Source of the DNA: Hysterangium stoloniferum
Taxonomy: Eukaryota > Basidiomycota > Agaricomycetes > Hysterangiales > Hysterangiaceae
Direction: 5' to 3'
Assembly: GCA_015178975.1 (NCBI GenBank)
Contig: WHVD01000029.1
Location: 62,001-126,000, forward strand
Length of the DNA: 64,000 bases
Under the pieces are notes generated by a model, which saw only the letters and a list, made by a program, of their open reading frames with translations, was not told where the DNA came from and did not search any database. Each line of letters starts with the position of its first letter. Position 1 is the first letter of the stretch. Positions 35,893 to 47,402 of this stretch are shown here, piece by piece. A program made the position numbers and the translations under genes.

Positions 35893-35903
35893 GGCCCATA
35901 ACC
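35893..35903 (-). other. Copia primer-binding site (half-tRNA type)
   Basis: On the minus strand the sequence after TTAACA reads GGTTATGGGCC. It is complementary to the anticodon stem-loop of initiator tRNA-Met, the internal priming site used by copia-type elements. It sits about 60 bp before the gag start, right where the 5' LTR should end. Confidence 0.6.
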
Positions 35904-36110
35904 TGTTAAAAGTGATACCCTAGAATGTAGTTCTCAGTCTCGTATATTCGTAGTATAATGGACTGTACAATAGGTACCTAGAATGTAGTTCTAGTACATG
36001 CGAGGTTAGTTAAGGAAATTGTCTATTTGATAAATAGACAGCTCACCTCAGTCTCATATATTCATAGTATAATGGACTGAGGCAAAGCTATAATTGCCAC
36101 CCAATATATA
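35904..36110 (-). repeat. Probable 5' LTR of the copia element, with internal repeats
   Basis: The reverse-oriented LTR should start at TGTTAAAAGTGATACC, beside the primer-binding site. Inside are two copies of a ~32-bp block (cagtctcgtatattcgtag followed by tataatggact; near 35937-35967 and 36049-36080) and two of cctagaatgtagttct. The second block folds on itself (ctcagtc...gactgag). The outer LTR end was not identified. Confidence 0.45.
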
Positions 36111-36830
36111 TATGTGTGTGACAGTCAATGTGACTGTGATTAGTACAGAGGATGTGATGGGGGCAAAAGGAATATTCATTTGCCTGATTTCAGATTTGAT
36201 CGTCCCTAATGCATATAGAAGTATATGTGGTGTCTCTCTTCCTCAACAGATATTATCCCTCACAGTGTTCTGGGTGATCTTTAGCTTCCTATTCACTTGT
36301 TTTAATAATGTGAGCTACTCATTTTATGCATCACCACCTATAGCTCTGCAGCTTCTGCTTTGAAAAATAAATCTCTTTAGAGCACTTTTTAATTAATTTA
36401 CTGAGTGTCTTGGAAAAAATCATCTCATAGTGAACCAAAGGTCATCAACTCCCAAGTAACAAGTGATGTTGATCAAGAGGCCAACTTGCATTAGCAAATT
36501 TGAGTTCAAAATGATGGACAGCTTGATTATGAAGCTGCCATCCACAACAAGTCTCCCATCACCTGGTGGTCAGCAGATCAAATACTTCAAAAGACAACCT
36601 GGAGCTTCTCACTGTAATTCAAGATGTGGGGTAAGGTTTTTTGTTTCCCATCCAGTGTCATTTATGTGGCTATATTGACATGATTTCCTGATATTAGACC
36701 ATCAGTTTATATCAGTGATATCTTTTATTGTGACATTAATTCAGAAAAAATCCAAATATATCCTCAAAGATGCAACATAGCAAAACATGGGCATGATTGA
36801 TAAGCCTTGATCATACCAAGCACTACTGAT
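36111..36830. other. Gene-less transposon-derived tract
   Basis: No recognisable domain. It probably includes the 5' part of the DIRS/Ngaro-like element that follows. It is CpG-poor. Confidence 0.35.
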
Positions 36831-39153
36831 GGTAGCAACCCCTCCTGACATGAATGATCCCAAGTTGGAGCATTTGTATGGGTCTCTATTTTTCCTTGAA
36901 GCATGGGATACAATGACATTCATCAATGAAGATGCCATTCACACTGCCTTTCAGTATTTTGATGTGGATGTGGAGATAGCTAACATCTATATCCAAACTT
37001 CTCTTGAGGAAGTCTCTGGATAGTTGACAAATGCAGATCCTTGTACAACTGTTGGCCGCCATCAACAAGGGTGGACATGACCTATTACTTGTATTGGCAA
37101 ATGACTCTTCTTCTATGTCCAGTAAGTATTTCTCTGTGGATTATTCAAAAGTTCCTCCAATTTACAACTTTGCTGAGATCAGCCAGATAAGCTGGAATTG
37201 GATCCCACACTTATACTAAACTAGGTCTTACATATGGCTTTCAAGAAGGTTTATATTCCTTTGTCCATGTTAACTACCAAATCCTTGCAACAGATCTGTG
37301 GAAATATGAATCTTCAGTATGCTAGAATCTCAGTCAGAAATGGCATGGGTGAATACTTCCTTGACACCACTTGTTTTCCTTTGGAGGCTTCACTTACTTT
37401 CTTATGAGCTTGCACCAATTGGTTGTCCATTATTTGGGACACATGTGGTGAAGCGCAGGCAGTATGTTGGTACAAACATTGTGATAAAATGCAGGCAGAC
37501 CCTGACTTTGCCCTGTGGTTTCTGGTGTGGTTTAAAATAGACAAATCCTTGCACAATTGGAATTCATCATCGCCTACTGTGCCTGACCCCTCTGATGTGT
37601 TTTATATTTTATCTTTCAAGTGACAGTGTGTGTGCCAAGGCCTTCCTGCCCAGTCTGGGGATCCATTACAGTGCCTTGCAGCCTACATGCAGCCTTGCCT
37701 GCCTCATCAGCTCTCATCAGCAACAATATCCTTCACCCTTCACAATCATACATGTCACCTCTTGGGGTCCACAGACTATCTGTATAGCAATGATTCCTTT
37801 CAGCCCTCAGGGACCATGGCAAAGGTGACTGGTCCATGCATCCATTGTGGTGCAAACAACTCACATTTCATGCACTTCTGTCATGCCACATGATCAACCT
37901 GACTGGCCTATCCTTGCTAAGTGGTGGGATGGCCAGTTCCTTCAACAGGGCTCTGGTTTCAAGCTCTGTGTCATGTACAATGCCTGGGGGGCCTGTGAAC
38001 AGTGGGGGCGAGACCCATCCCATACCTGCTCCCTCTGTGGTGACACTGCACATCCTGCATGGAATTGTCCCCATAACTGATTGTTTACATCTCTTACCAA
38101 CACCATATATACCAGATGCTTGGTGTAGAGCTCTGCTTGTTGATGCAGGTTTGTCCACTCATTACCCCATACTCATTTATGACATGATTTATAGTTTGCC
38201 CATTGGCATCCCCCCCTCCTTACATCCACCTAATCTCCCATCTCCCTGCCTTGATCCTACATTCATTTTGCGATGTTGGCAAGATGAAATTTGGTTTGGC
38301 CTGATGTCTGGTCCTTTTTCTATTAACAATGCTCATACAATTTTTGGGGGCCATCTTTGCACTGCCCCTCCTCAGTCTAATTGCTAAGTTTGAGTCAACA
38401 AATTTGCACATGATTTGTCATCTTAGTGGGACAGATCATTTGGGATACTTGACAGAGGATTGGCCCACTAAGTGGTACACTGCTACAGTTCCACAATATG
38501 TGAGCCCATCTTTTCTTCTTGTAGTCCTTGTTTGTATGAGCCTATTTTGCATGATGATGTGAAGCTAATGTTGGCATGTTGATGTTCAGGCACATTGATG
38601 TTCAGCCTCTGGCAATTGATGTTGGATCTTGACAGCTGGTGGATGTTGTTCCCTGGAGTATGTTGACAACCAGTTCTTGCACTATTATTATGCATGCATA
38701 GTTTTTCATACTCACATTCTTCCAGGTTTCCACTTGCCCACCTGGCATGGAAGGGGCTGCCCTGGATGTCAAGCATGCTTTTTGCAATTCACCTATTCTT
38801 CTGGTCCACAAGTGTTACATAGCTTGCATGTTCGAAGATGCAGTTTATGTTAACCATTACATGCCATTTGGGCTCACTTCCACTACTGGCATTCAGGGCA
38901 AGGTTGCAGATGTAACTTGTGATCTGCTCCTTCACCATTTTCTGGCATTTGTAGCAAAGTGGGTGGATGACTTCACTTTATTTAGAGAGCCCTCACACTC
39001 CTTCTCCCATCCAAATGGCACATCCTATGTCACTCATCATTCACGTGCCAATATTCAGCACTATAACCAATCACTGGGCATTCCTTTCCTTGATATCCAA
39101 CTCAAAGGCGAGGATTTGCTTCTACTACTACCTATGCTGGCTTTTTGTGGGAT

Positions 39154-39853
39154 TGTTATGACCGTGTCGCAACCCTATCGGTCCCGAGGTTATCACCACT
39201 TGTCAACGTTTCAAGTCATCCTCTCGGAAACCATTGGCCCCGAAGCTGACGAATGTTTCGCGAAGATCAAACTCCATTTACACCCACGTCAAAATAACTC
39301 GTATTGTCTGGTCAAACTTTGATACGTCCCCTTTATTATGTTGATCCGTACAATCTTATGTTTCGCATATGTCTAGCTATATTTGTAGTCCTTGAACTAT
39401 TTCCTTTTATCGTAATCCCGCTCTCAGTTAATAAACTTCCCGTTCCTAGTCAAGCTTATTGTTAATACCGTGTTCTGCCCTTCTCCCCATTAGTATTTTC
39501 CAGACGCCTGTTACTTGTATATGAACCCACTGTAGTTGTAGTCACTAGGCAATCAGAATATCGACTCAGAATACCCTCATACGCCTGTATCAGTCTCATA
39601 CTAAGAATCCCCCCATCCGCCTTCACGTGCGCTCGCCCGCTCCCGGCCCCGACCCCTTGGCCCGACGCTCGACTTGTCCTTCGATTCCGATTGGTATCAC
39701 GCCGAAAGGTACTCACTAGGATTAGTCTTCGCCCGCCCGAAATTTAAGGACATCCTACGGATATTTGCGAGGGCGCAGCACATAAGCTGAAGCCAAGTCC
39801 TTCCGACCGGTCCCTGTCGGCCACCGACATTAGTCAGTTTTCAGTTCTTAACA
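39154..39853 (+). repeat. Solo LTR, family A, TSD gggat
   Basis: 700 bp from TGTTATGACCGTGTCGC to TTCAGTTCTTAACA, flanked by gggat at 39149-39153 and 39854-39858. It lies in the DIRS-like element in the same orientation. Confidence 0.93.
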
Positions 39854-40116
39854 GGGATGGTCCATGCTGTATGGTTTCTCTACTAGAGACTAAATGCCTT
39901 AAGCAGCAGGCAATGTTTCAACACTTTTTGTATACTGAGGCTACCACAGTTACTAGACCAGAGGCAACATCCCTCCATGACTCACTGCAACACCCTACCT
40001 TTATTCTCACAGCTGGCCATTCCTATCTGGTTACTTTGACTTTCTTCATTTCCTGATTTCCCAACAATTTTGCCTACCATCTTGTCTCTCCTCCTTTAAT
40101 TGCCAGCTTGCACTGG

Positions 40117-40856
40117 TGTTAAGAACTGAAAACTGACTAATGTCGGTGGCCGACAGGGACCGATCAGAAGGACTTGGCTTCAGCTTATGTGCTGCACCCT
40201 CGCAAATATCCGTAGTGTGTTCTTAAATTTTGGATGGGTGAAGACTAATCCTAAAGAGTTCCTTTTGGCGAGATACTGATCGGGACTGAAGGACAAGTCG
40301 AGTGTCAGGCCAAGGGGTCGGGGCTGGGAGTGGGCGAGCGCACGTGAAGGTGGATGAGGGGGTCCTTAGTATGAGACTGTTACAGACGTATGAGGGTATT
40401 CTGAGTTGATATTCTGATTGCCTAGTAACTACAACTACAGAAGGTTCATATACAAGTAACAGGCATCTAGAAAATACTAACAGGGAGAAAGGCGGAAAAC
40501 GGTATTAACAATAAGCTTGACTAGGAACGGGAAGTTTATGATTAGTTTGGAGGCCGAAGAGATAACTGAGAGCGGAATTACAGAAAAAGGAAATAGTTCG
40601 AGGACTACAAATATAGATAGACATATGTGAAACATAGGATAGAACGGATCATGATAATAAAAGGGACGTATCAAAAGTTTAACCAGATAGTATGAGTATA
40701 TTTTGACGTGGGCGTAAACGGAGTTTGATCATTGCAAAAGCATATGTCAGCTTCAGGGACCGATGGTTTCTGATGTGGTGACTTGAATAGTAACTTGAAT
40801 CGTCGATAAGTGGCGATAACCTCGGGGACCGATAGGGTTGCGACACGGTCGTAACA
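40117..40856 (-). repeat. Solo LTR, family A, TSD actgg
   Basis: 740 bp in reverse orientation, from TGTTAAGAACTGAAAAC to GACACGGTCGTAACA, flanked by actgg at 40112-40116 and 40857-40861. It lies 263 bp from the oppositely oriented copy at 39154-39853, so the pair can form a large fold-back. Confidence 0.93.
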
Positions 40857-41498
40857 ACTGGTGGCGTGATGCATTGGTATGTGCAGCCCTGGCTCATTCC
40901 ATCCTACTCTATACAGCCATTGACTTAAAATATCAATGTTGATGCTTCTACATCATGGGGTGTTGACCTAGTTGTTGGATTGCACTGGGTAGCATGTTGT
41001 TTGCTGGAGGGTTGGGCATTGTGTGGGCAGGATATTGGTTGGGCTGAATGCATTGCTCTTGAACTTGCTCTACACTGGCTGTATCAACTTTCCTACTCCA
41101 ACATTGACTTTATTATTCATGGTGACACCGGTGTCATTCATGTGATCTACAATGCAATGACTCTGTCAGGCATGTGGCAGCTTCACTTCTCCCTGCAAAC
41201 AACACTATCCCTCTTTATCTTGCCTCTGCTGACAACTTGGCTAACCCAATTTCCTGGTGGGTTTTCGGGGTGCCGGTTGAGAGGTTACATTCCCAGCTTC
41301 AGCTCCCACCAGAGCTGGCACCTTACCTGCACTATGTCTAGTTCCATTTCTGGAGAATATGTTGGTGCATGTGCAGGAACATCTGAGAAGGAGGAGTTGG
41401 GGCCTCTTCCTCCATTGCCGCACTCAGTTGTTCGCCTTCGAAAAACATTTCGGATTGGATATCATCATCATTCGGGGACAGGTACAATGTGACAGCTA

Positions 41499-41680
41499 CA
41501 TCAGGGATTTGGAAACGTCTACACCCATTATGTAGACTCCTTAGCCTCCCTAGATCTATAGTAAGCTTTTATACCAACTAGTAAATAGGGATATCTCAGT
41601 CTAGCCGAGCTAGCTAGCTCTCCTAGATGGCTCTAGACAATAGAGATGGCATACTTACTGATCTTCCCACTTTCCTGATG
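41499..41680. mobile_element. MITE, copy 2 (CATCAGG ends)
   Basis: 182 bp from CATCAGGGATTTGGAAA to CACTTTCCTGATG, flanked by ta on both sides (41497-41498, 41681-41682). It is about 85-90% identical to the 201-bp copy at 13846 by eye, with a short internal deletion. It sits at the end of the DIRS-like remnant. Confidence 0.75.
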
Positions 41681-42541
41681 TACCCATCATTCCTCACGGA
41701 TGGCCACCGTTCTATATTGCTACAGACCTACCAGCGTCATCGAGCTTTTCACCTGCGCCTTGCGGCATCTACACCCTGTGGATCTTGAGGCCAAACACCC
41801 CCTTCAGAAAGAGTCTCAGATAACGCTGAAGCCTTGATTAGGGCCAAAGTTCGTTCATAATGTCGTTTCTATCAGCGCGGTCCCCATTAATCGAAATTTA
41901 CCTTAAACGAGAATACCTCCTTGGGCCGCTACCCCAAAATGAAGCTATAATAGACACATTGTTACGACAATTTAATAAACCCTTACACCACGTGCACCAC
42001 TCAACCTCGCCCTTCCGGCAAACTGACATCATCCCTTACTTCAAAGATAATCTTAATGGCTTGGCATATAGTAAACAAGGGGGTAATACGTGGTCAAGGT
42101 ATCCCCATTTTTAGTACCTTTCGGAGTATTTTGTAATTAACTATTAAAATGAATGCACGGAAACTAAAAACATCGTGGCGGCATAATTGAGAAGGAGGGC
42201 GATGGAGTGATATAGCATGACCATCGTGCTTTGAAACCTCCGGGCCGAGCAATGAGCTAAATCTGGCCATAAAAGACTTAGTCTCTTCTCTGAATCTGAT
42301 CTAACCCGCTTTACTCCCAGAACATGGCGACGACGTCTGACTGACCCAACTCAGCGCTATTTTACAACCTTCTGAGGTTAAAGCTTGGTATCTTACATAA
42401 CGTAATACAAAGTGTGGGTAATTTTGTGAAATCATGCGACGATATGGAAATACCTCATTGATGAACGACTGATCGTGAGAATGCTGTTATGCCGCTTGGA
42501 GGTGCTAAACCTTGATTATTCTAGAATGCGACATGCTAACA
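41681..42541. other. Gene-less tract
   Basis: Host-like base composition with CpG. A short frame (41860-42114) has no identifiable domain. Nothing is supportable as a gene. Confidence 0.35.
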
Positions 42542-42559
42542 TGTCACGTTATATATCTT

Positions 42560-43087
42560 TTTTTTTTTGATATATTTGTATCCGCTTCAAGCAACAATGG
42601 CTAACTGCGGCTAGGGGGTTAAAAGGCCCCCAGAGAAACTATGCTACGGTGGTACGAAGTCCCGAGTGAGCTACGTGCGTGGAAGGGATTTTAGTAAGCA
42701 AAGGGGGGCATGTAGATATATACATGGTATAGAGCTGAGGCCTTGAGGCCTTGGGCCGAAGCCCCAAGAAAAGCCCGAGATCCTGCTAGCAGGCGTCGAC
42801 AAGGGCTGCAGGCACACCGAAGTTCTTGCATTGCTAGTGCATAGGTGAATGCTGGAGTCGGGGGTGGGTAGGAAGGGTAGACCGCTGCCGGGCAGCAGTC
42901 ATGGTTGGTAGGTGCCAGTGACGTTCCGCAGACGACACTGGTGCGTGGCTGAAGGCTGCCGACTTTGACAGAGCAGTGAATTCAGAGGCCCCCAAACCTG
43001 TTCACTGTCATCCGCCTCTCCGCCCCTCACCACGAGCACTGGGGGCCCCAACCCCAGGCAGGTGGTGGTCACGGAACAAGAGAGCCT
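42560..43087 (-). mobile_element. SINE-like retroposon, copy 1, 18-bp TSD
   Basis: 528-bp insert flanked by tgtcacgttatatatctt at 42542-42559 and 43088-43105. A T run marks its left end, so the element reads on minus with a terminal A tail. It starts aaggctctcttgttccgtga on minus and shares most of its body with 47403-47955 (gaattcactgctctgtcaaa, tccagcattcac, gcactagcaatgcaagaa). No protein is encoded and no retrotransposon domain is present. Long target duplications with an A tail mean LINE-driven integration. Confidence 0.8.
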
Positions 43088-44787
43088 TGTCACGTTATAT
43101 ATCTTATCAAACATGCGAATACAGTATATGACGACACCTTTTCTTCATATACTTGGTCATGACAGCCCCCCGCTGTGATGCCTAAACTTATTGACAGTCG
43201 CCATCCCACCATAACGTGGTCCTAGTGTATTTCAGACGTTCAAACGCCCTCGCAAATTATACTAATAACCAATTTAACGAACCTGGAGAAAAAATGCTTT
43301 ATCATGACAGCACCCGGCTGTCATGGCTAACCCGTCAATAATTGGCGGGAGTAACTGCAATCCCATTTATCGCAGTGCATCATTTTAATGTGGATCAGGA
43401 AAGGTGGAAAAGCTGAAGATCAGTGTTGTTAGTACCTCAATGGTAGGTCGGTGGTCGCGATGGGCAACAACGCCACAGACGCCCAAGGCACGCCTTATTG
43501 ATTCTAGGGATTAATGTTATTTAACGAGCAACACTGCTTTAACGCTATCAGGACGATGGATAGGGCAACACCCATGGAACAAGTCTAGGCCTCGCAAATA
43601 GAAATATGCTGGGGATTTTGAATGTGGATTGTGTTCGTACCTCAATGGTGACTTATTAATCATGGCGCCATCACCAAAGCCTGTTGATGTCCACCAATAG
43701 ATTCACATTGACCATTAGTTCTCCCTCTAAATTACAACGACACACGAATCGTTCAACTTGAATACTACTACCAAGGGACGTTAGTTATAAGATTCGAAGA
43801 ATTTTGATAAAATGGCTTTCCCTCTACCTTTACAAAGAAATAAATGATTGTTCCGAAACCAGTTGGCAGTCTAAAATGAAAAGGGGGTATGGACCCTGAC
43901 TCCAAACCGCTTGTCAAACCTTCCAGCGTCCAGGGACACATCAAACCAAGATCCCGGCATCAATCGAACCATGAGGACACAGAAACCTCGTGCCCATTGC
44001 ACAACCCGACGATTTAACGCCAAAGGCATTCACACCCCAAAAATTTTCGTGTATTATACACTCGCATAAGAATAGGGTAATTGTCAAGTATTGGGTTGGA
44101 GAAGTGGGCTCATCAGCCTAAGTCCTCTATGTACTCCACCTGAATCCGAACATGGTATGTACGAGATGAACCATTTAAAAGGTAGTACTTTGTCATTCTT
44201 ATATTATTCCCGACTACTCCCCAGTTAGTGGATATCATTCATTTTTTTTCAGTCGAGTGTGGTGTGATTGTATATCTAAATCTATTTTTACTTTTTCTTG
44301 TTTTGAGCTCAGCTTGATGCAATAGCGCTATTTTCTGATGCTAATCTTTAATGAATCACCTTAGAAACCGGAACGGTTGTGAAGACCTTGTGGATCCTAT
44401 TGTGATTACATACTCTTAGCCCACATAAAACTTACTAGGCAAAAGATACTAGCTTGCAGAGGGTCGTGGCCCAAATAAAAATATCGGAACATGAAAGCTG
44501 GAATTCGCACCACAAAGGGACCTCTCGATTGGGGGAGTCAAATGGCTGATGGAGGTCAAAGTGGTATCCAAATGCGTATTGTTCTTTCCACACGTCACTC
44601 TGGCGCCACTGAGCTCAAGCACATAAAAGCTTGAACGACCTTGCGTTATTCACGGCACTTAATTCCACCCCATATTGACGACCGCTACAAATTTGCGCCA
44701 GAAACATCACTGTCCGTGTCATTCCACACCGCCACAGACATTTTCACCTAACGAGAAACCCGTCGAGCCATTCGCTTACTTATCCAA

Positions 44788-45891
44788 ATGCCAAAAATCA
44801 AGATCGAATGTCAATATTTCTCTGTGACGCCTTTGCCCCGTGAGAATGTTGCATACACCATCCATGACGACGGGCGGAGGCACAAAGACGAGGAGAAGTA
44901 TTACAACATGGATGTACATCAAATGATGTCAGACATTCACGAATCCAAGCACCGCATGGTTAGGTTGGAGATAGAGATTATTGATCGACTGTCTCCGGCA
45001 TTCGGGAACCACATAGGATTGGCACTTAATAGTTTGCTCCGGAAACTCCCAATATTGACGCACCTATTCGTATCTGGTTGCGACCTTTATGACTATGGGT
45101 TGTTGTCGCCCCGTCCTTTCATCCCATCTCTAGAGGTTTTGAGTTCCGATTTTCTCCCGTCGCAGATATTCCAAACTTTTTTAAGACATAATCCGACTAT
45201 AAGAGCATTCATGAATCCGAATGTAGACACAACCGGGTTCGTCCGTCCTGGAGCGAAATTACCAAAAGCTATTTTACCGATTCTCGACGAGCTTTCGGTG
45301 GACTATTCTCTCATAGAGTACTACCTATCTGGGCGGCCAGTAAAGAACGTAGCAGTATTGAACAGTCGTGGAGTGGAGGCAACGGGACTGGATAAGCTTC
45401 TTCTGCGGCCGCTCAGTCGAAGCCCTGCCGGCGGTGGGATAAGGGGTGTTGGTGGTGTTCTGTATTTCACGCTTGGGTGGCAATGTGTGCTGTCTAAACT
45501 GCACAAGGCGATGCCCAACTTACAGCACTTGACGTTAAAAGCGCTAGGTCCAATGGCGGTGGTTGACGAAACAGTCAGTTTTTCGATTTTCCTACTCGGA
45601 TGATTAAAATATGTCTCTTTGTAGTTCGACTTTTGGATGGAAGAAAAGTGGGGAAATGACTTCAACGTGCTTCTCAAACTCCGAACAATCACCGCAGTCA
45701 CAGACAGGTTCCTTACCCAACGTGATCAGTCCATTATTGTTGGTAGATGGTTAGCTTCTAAGAGTAAAACATTGGAGTCGATAACTTTTGATACGGAAGT
45801 CCGGTCATCATGGCGGAGCTGCAAAACCTGGGACCAAAATGCTCAACCCCTCCCCTGGCAGGTCACGCCACGTGACTTTAGCTCTTTTTAA
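44788..45891 (+). CDS. RNI-like (F-box-type LRR, no F-box seen) protein, paralog 1, 350 aa
   Basis: Exons 44788-45573 and 45625-45891 with a 51-bp intron (GTCAGT...TTGTAG) between DET and FDFW. The protein has leucine-rich repeat-like strands (LPILTHLFVSGCDL, FIPSLEVLSSDFL, MPNLQHLTLKALG, LESITFD). These resemble the C-terminal half of Agaricomycete F-box/RNI proteins. No F-box is visible at the N-terminus, and there is no signal peptide or membrane segment. Function is unknown. RNI surfaces usually bind other proteins. Its paralog at 55849 differs almost only by amino-acid-changing substitutions. The stop codon lies inside the tail of a LINE inserted on the other strand, so the C-terminus may have been altered by that insertion. 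Start chosen at the first in-frame ATG after a conserved leader. Confidence 0.75.
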
Positions 45892-46810
45892 ATACATTTA
45901 TATACCGCGTCGCACAACTAAGGTATAGTGTAGTTAAAAGATGATAATATATTAATATATTCGACAGATGTTATCGAGTCTGGATATTGAGTTGCCGGCT
46001 CCACAACATAGCATTAGTGAGCCGCTGACTCGTTACACTGGAATGTGATGTAGTCGTCGGGAACCTTTACTAATATTATATTATATTACCAATACATAGC
46101 GGTTGGGAACAGGGACTCTAATGGTAGGTAGAGAAATGTATGTAGATGCCGGGGCAAGTAGGGGGGGGTATGAGGGTCAATTGTAAGGAAGGGGGGGGGG
46201 GAGGAAGAGAGGGAGAGATAAAAACCACAGGGGCTACGACTTGCCAAAGGCGTTGGAGGCGTCGATGAACTTCGCTAGGGCGGTGAGCCCTTTGTGGGTC
46301 CTGAGGATGGCGGAGGGGGACAGGTCTTGAGAGGTGGCGAGTAGGTGGCGGTGTTCTTCGTAGAGGGGGCACTCAGCTAATATGTGAAGGCGGGACTGAA
46401 TGGGTGATGTGCCGCAGGGGCAGGATGAGGGGAGGTCGGGGAGAAAACGGTGGTAGTAGGCGCCATAGAATCCATGGCCCGTGATGGCCTGGATGACGCG
46501 GGTGAGTGTGGCGGGGCCTTCCGTATTCCTTGTGGAACTTCGAAAGGTGCGGGGAGGGAGGTTTGTGTAGTGCAATGGCGGCAGCGTTGGTGTGAGGGAG
46601 GCCGAGCCAGTCTTTGCGCCAAAGGTTCAGAGAGCGAACCTTCACGCGCTCCAGGGTCCACGAAACGGTGGAGTGGAGGATTGGGGGATGTGAGTTGACA
46701 GCCTCTTTTGCAAGGGTATCAGCCGGTCGAGGCTGCGAGCGATAGAACATCGCGTTCGCGGATGACTTCTCCCATGTTGTAGGAGATGCTGTTCTGCTCG
46801 AGTTCAAGTG
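45886..46810 (-). pseudogene. LINE 3' end: RNase H, Zn-knuckle and 3' tail
   Basis: On minus, frames give an RNase H end (RPADTLAKEAVN near 46700-46735). A C-terminal zinc motif (CPCGTSPIQSRLHILAECPLY, as blocks CPCG, RLHILAECPLY, near 46370-46430) follows, as in fungal Tad/I-type LINEs. The last coding frame ends at 46234. The 3' untranslated part ends gcgacgcggtatataaatgt followed by atttaaaaa at 45886. The element is 5'-truncated near 46810, the usual state of LINE copies. The frame shift between 46373-46807 and 46234-46575 shows it is dead. Confidence 0.75.
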
Positions 46811-47103
46811 AGACCTCTTACTGCAAACTTACTAGCGCAGTATGGCGCCTATTGAGCAACTCCTAATGATACCGGTGTGATGAGCACGCACAGCATCAGG
46901 CGTACAAGTGTCTTATCGAACCTTTCTTTCCAGCTACAGAAGATGCGCCTACGAGCAGGATTGAAAAAAAAAACATCCTCAGCCAGGGTTGAATATCATT
47001 AGATGGATGTAGCAAACCAATGATGCGTCCCCCAACCTTGCTTGATCATCTGAATCGCTGCTTCCTTGTAGCACAAGAAAACGCCTCAGGGGCATTGATA
47101 TTA

Positions 47104-47387
47104 TAAACCCCATTTTTCGACGGTGGCTTCAGAGTAGATGCGCATTAGGCATCATATCACATCAGCAACACTGGTAACTAACGGCGCGCTATGGCCAATC
47201 CCAGCATTCGATACCATCTGATGTTTAGCCAAGGACGGTGCAATATTTCAGAAGAGCACCATTAATCAACTAGCGATGGGCATACCACATCAAGTCATCC
47301 AAGTTGCTCAACAGCAACTTTGACGAGATGTGTGGTACAGACTTATGCTACGTCGTCGACACGTTTTTATTGAGTATCATGTGGTCG
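47104..47387. other. Short gene-less stretch before SINE copy 2
   Basis: No recognisable gene. Its right end is the target sequence tgtgtatccacgtga into which the SINE-like copy 2 inserted. That target reads into a LINE endonuclease fragment on the other side. Confidence 0.35.
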
Positions 47388-47402
47388 TGTGTATCCACGT
47401 GA

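Larger units (their letters stand above)
30071..35903 (-). mobile_element. Ty1/copia retrotransposon, 3'-truncated, with two solo-LTR insertions
   Basis: Minus-strand gag starts at 35820 (MSNPLAITPLSIP). KEWYCSAKHYLTIIGLISYA follows, then a gag end near 33900. The protease reads FWLNTGASVHVMPDS near 33495-33540. GAG-pre-integrase (ATWHCRLGHANYQSI), the integrase zinc site (CDFCILGKQTKNS) and core (33000-32400), and reverse transcriptase (QQIDVKMAFLYGLL, near 31400-31440) come next. The RT resumes below the LTR-B insertion, ending at 30071. The protease motif has Asn in place of the catalytic Asp. Insertions are LTR-A at 34328-35048 and LTR-B at 30553-31371. RNase H and the 3' LTR are gone where it meets the gypsy element. 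Confidence 0.85.
36831..41498 (+). mobile_element. DIRS/Ngaro-like retroelement remnant
   Basis: Plus-strand pieces in order are as follows. A gag-like region (36831-38075) ends with a CCHC knuckle CSLCGDTAHPAWNC (near 38027-38068), preceded by a second Cys/His cluster CIHCGANNSHFMHFC. A reverse transcriptase follows: LDVKHAFCNSPI near 38762, MPFGLTSTTGIQGKVADV near 38860-38915, and catalytic AKWVDDFTLF near 38955-38985. RNase H comes last (IGWAECIALELALHWLY near 41035-41085; ASADNLANPISWWVFG near 41225-41275). The KWVDDF form of the catalytic box is typical of the DIRS/Ngaro branch, not of gypsy or copia. Two family-A solo LTRs split it between RT and RNase H. The expected tyrosine recombinase is not seen downstream. 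Many stops are present. Confidence 0.7.
43150..47103 (+). repeat. Duplicated ~3.95-kb unit, copy 1
   Basis: Begins at atacttggtcatgacagccc and ends at cattgata. It matches 54212-58122 end to end with about 98-99% identity in noncoding parts. It carries the RNI-like gene at 44788-45891 and a 5'-truncated LINE on the opposite strand. Unlike copy 2 it has no inverted-repeat arms. Instead it is bracketed by two SINE-like insertions. Confidence 0.9.

Noticed and set aside
41860..42114. Possible exon of a host gene after the MITE
   Set aside because: The frame has no domain and no convincing splice partners; adjacent sequence is full of stops.
42541..43105. LTR or DNA-transposon insertion between the tgtcacgttatatatctt repeats
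   Set aside because: An 18-bp duplication with an A/T tail and no TG...CA or inverted tips points to LINE-type integration instead.
42899..43114. Short minus-strand open frame as a gene
   Set aside because: It lies within the SINE-like insertion and has no domain.
46450..46698. Plus-strand open frame, also present at 57484-57771
   Set aside because: It is the antisense shadow of the LINE RNase H end, and its duplication merely reflects the duplicated unit.
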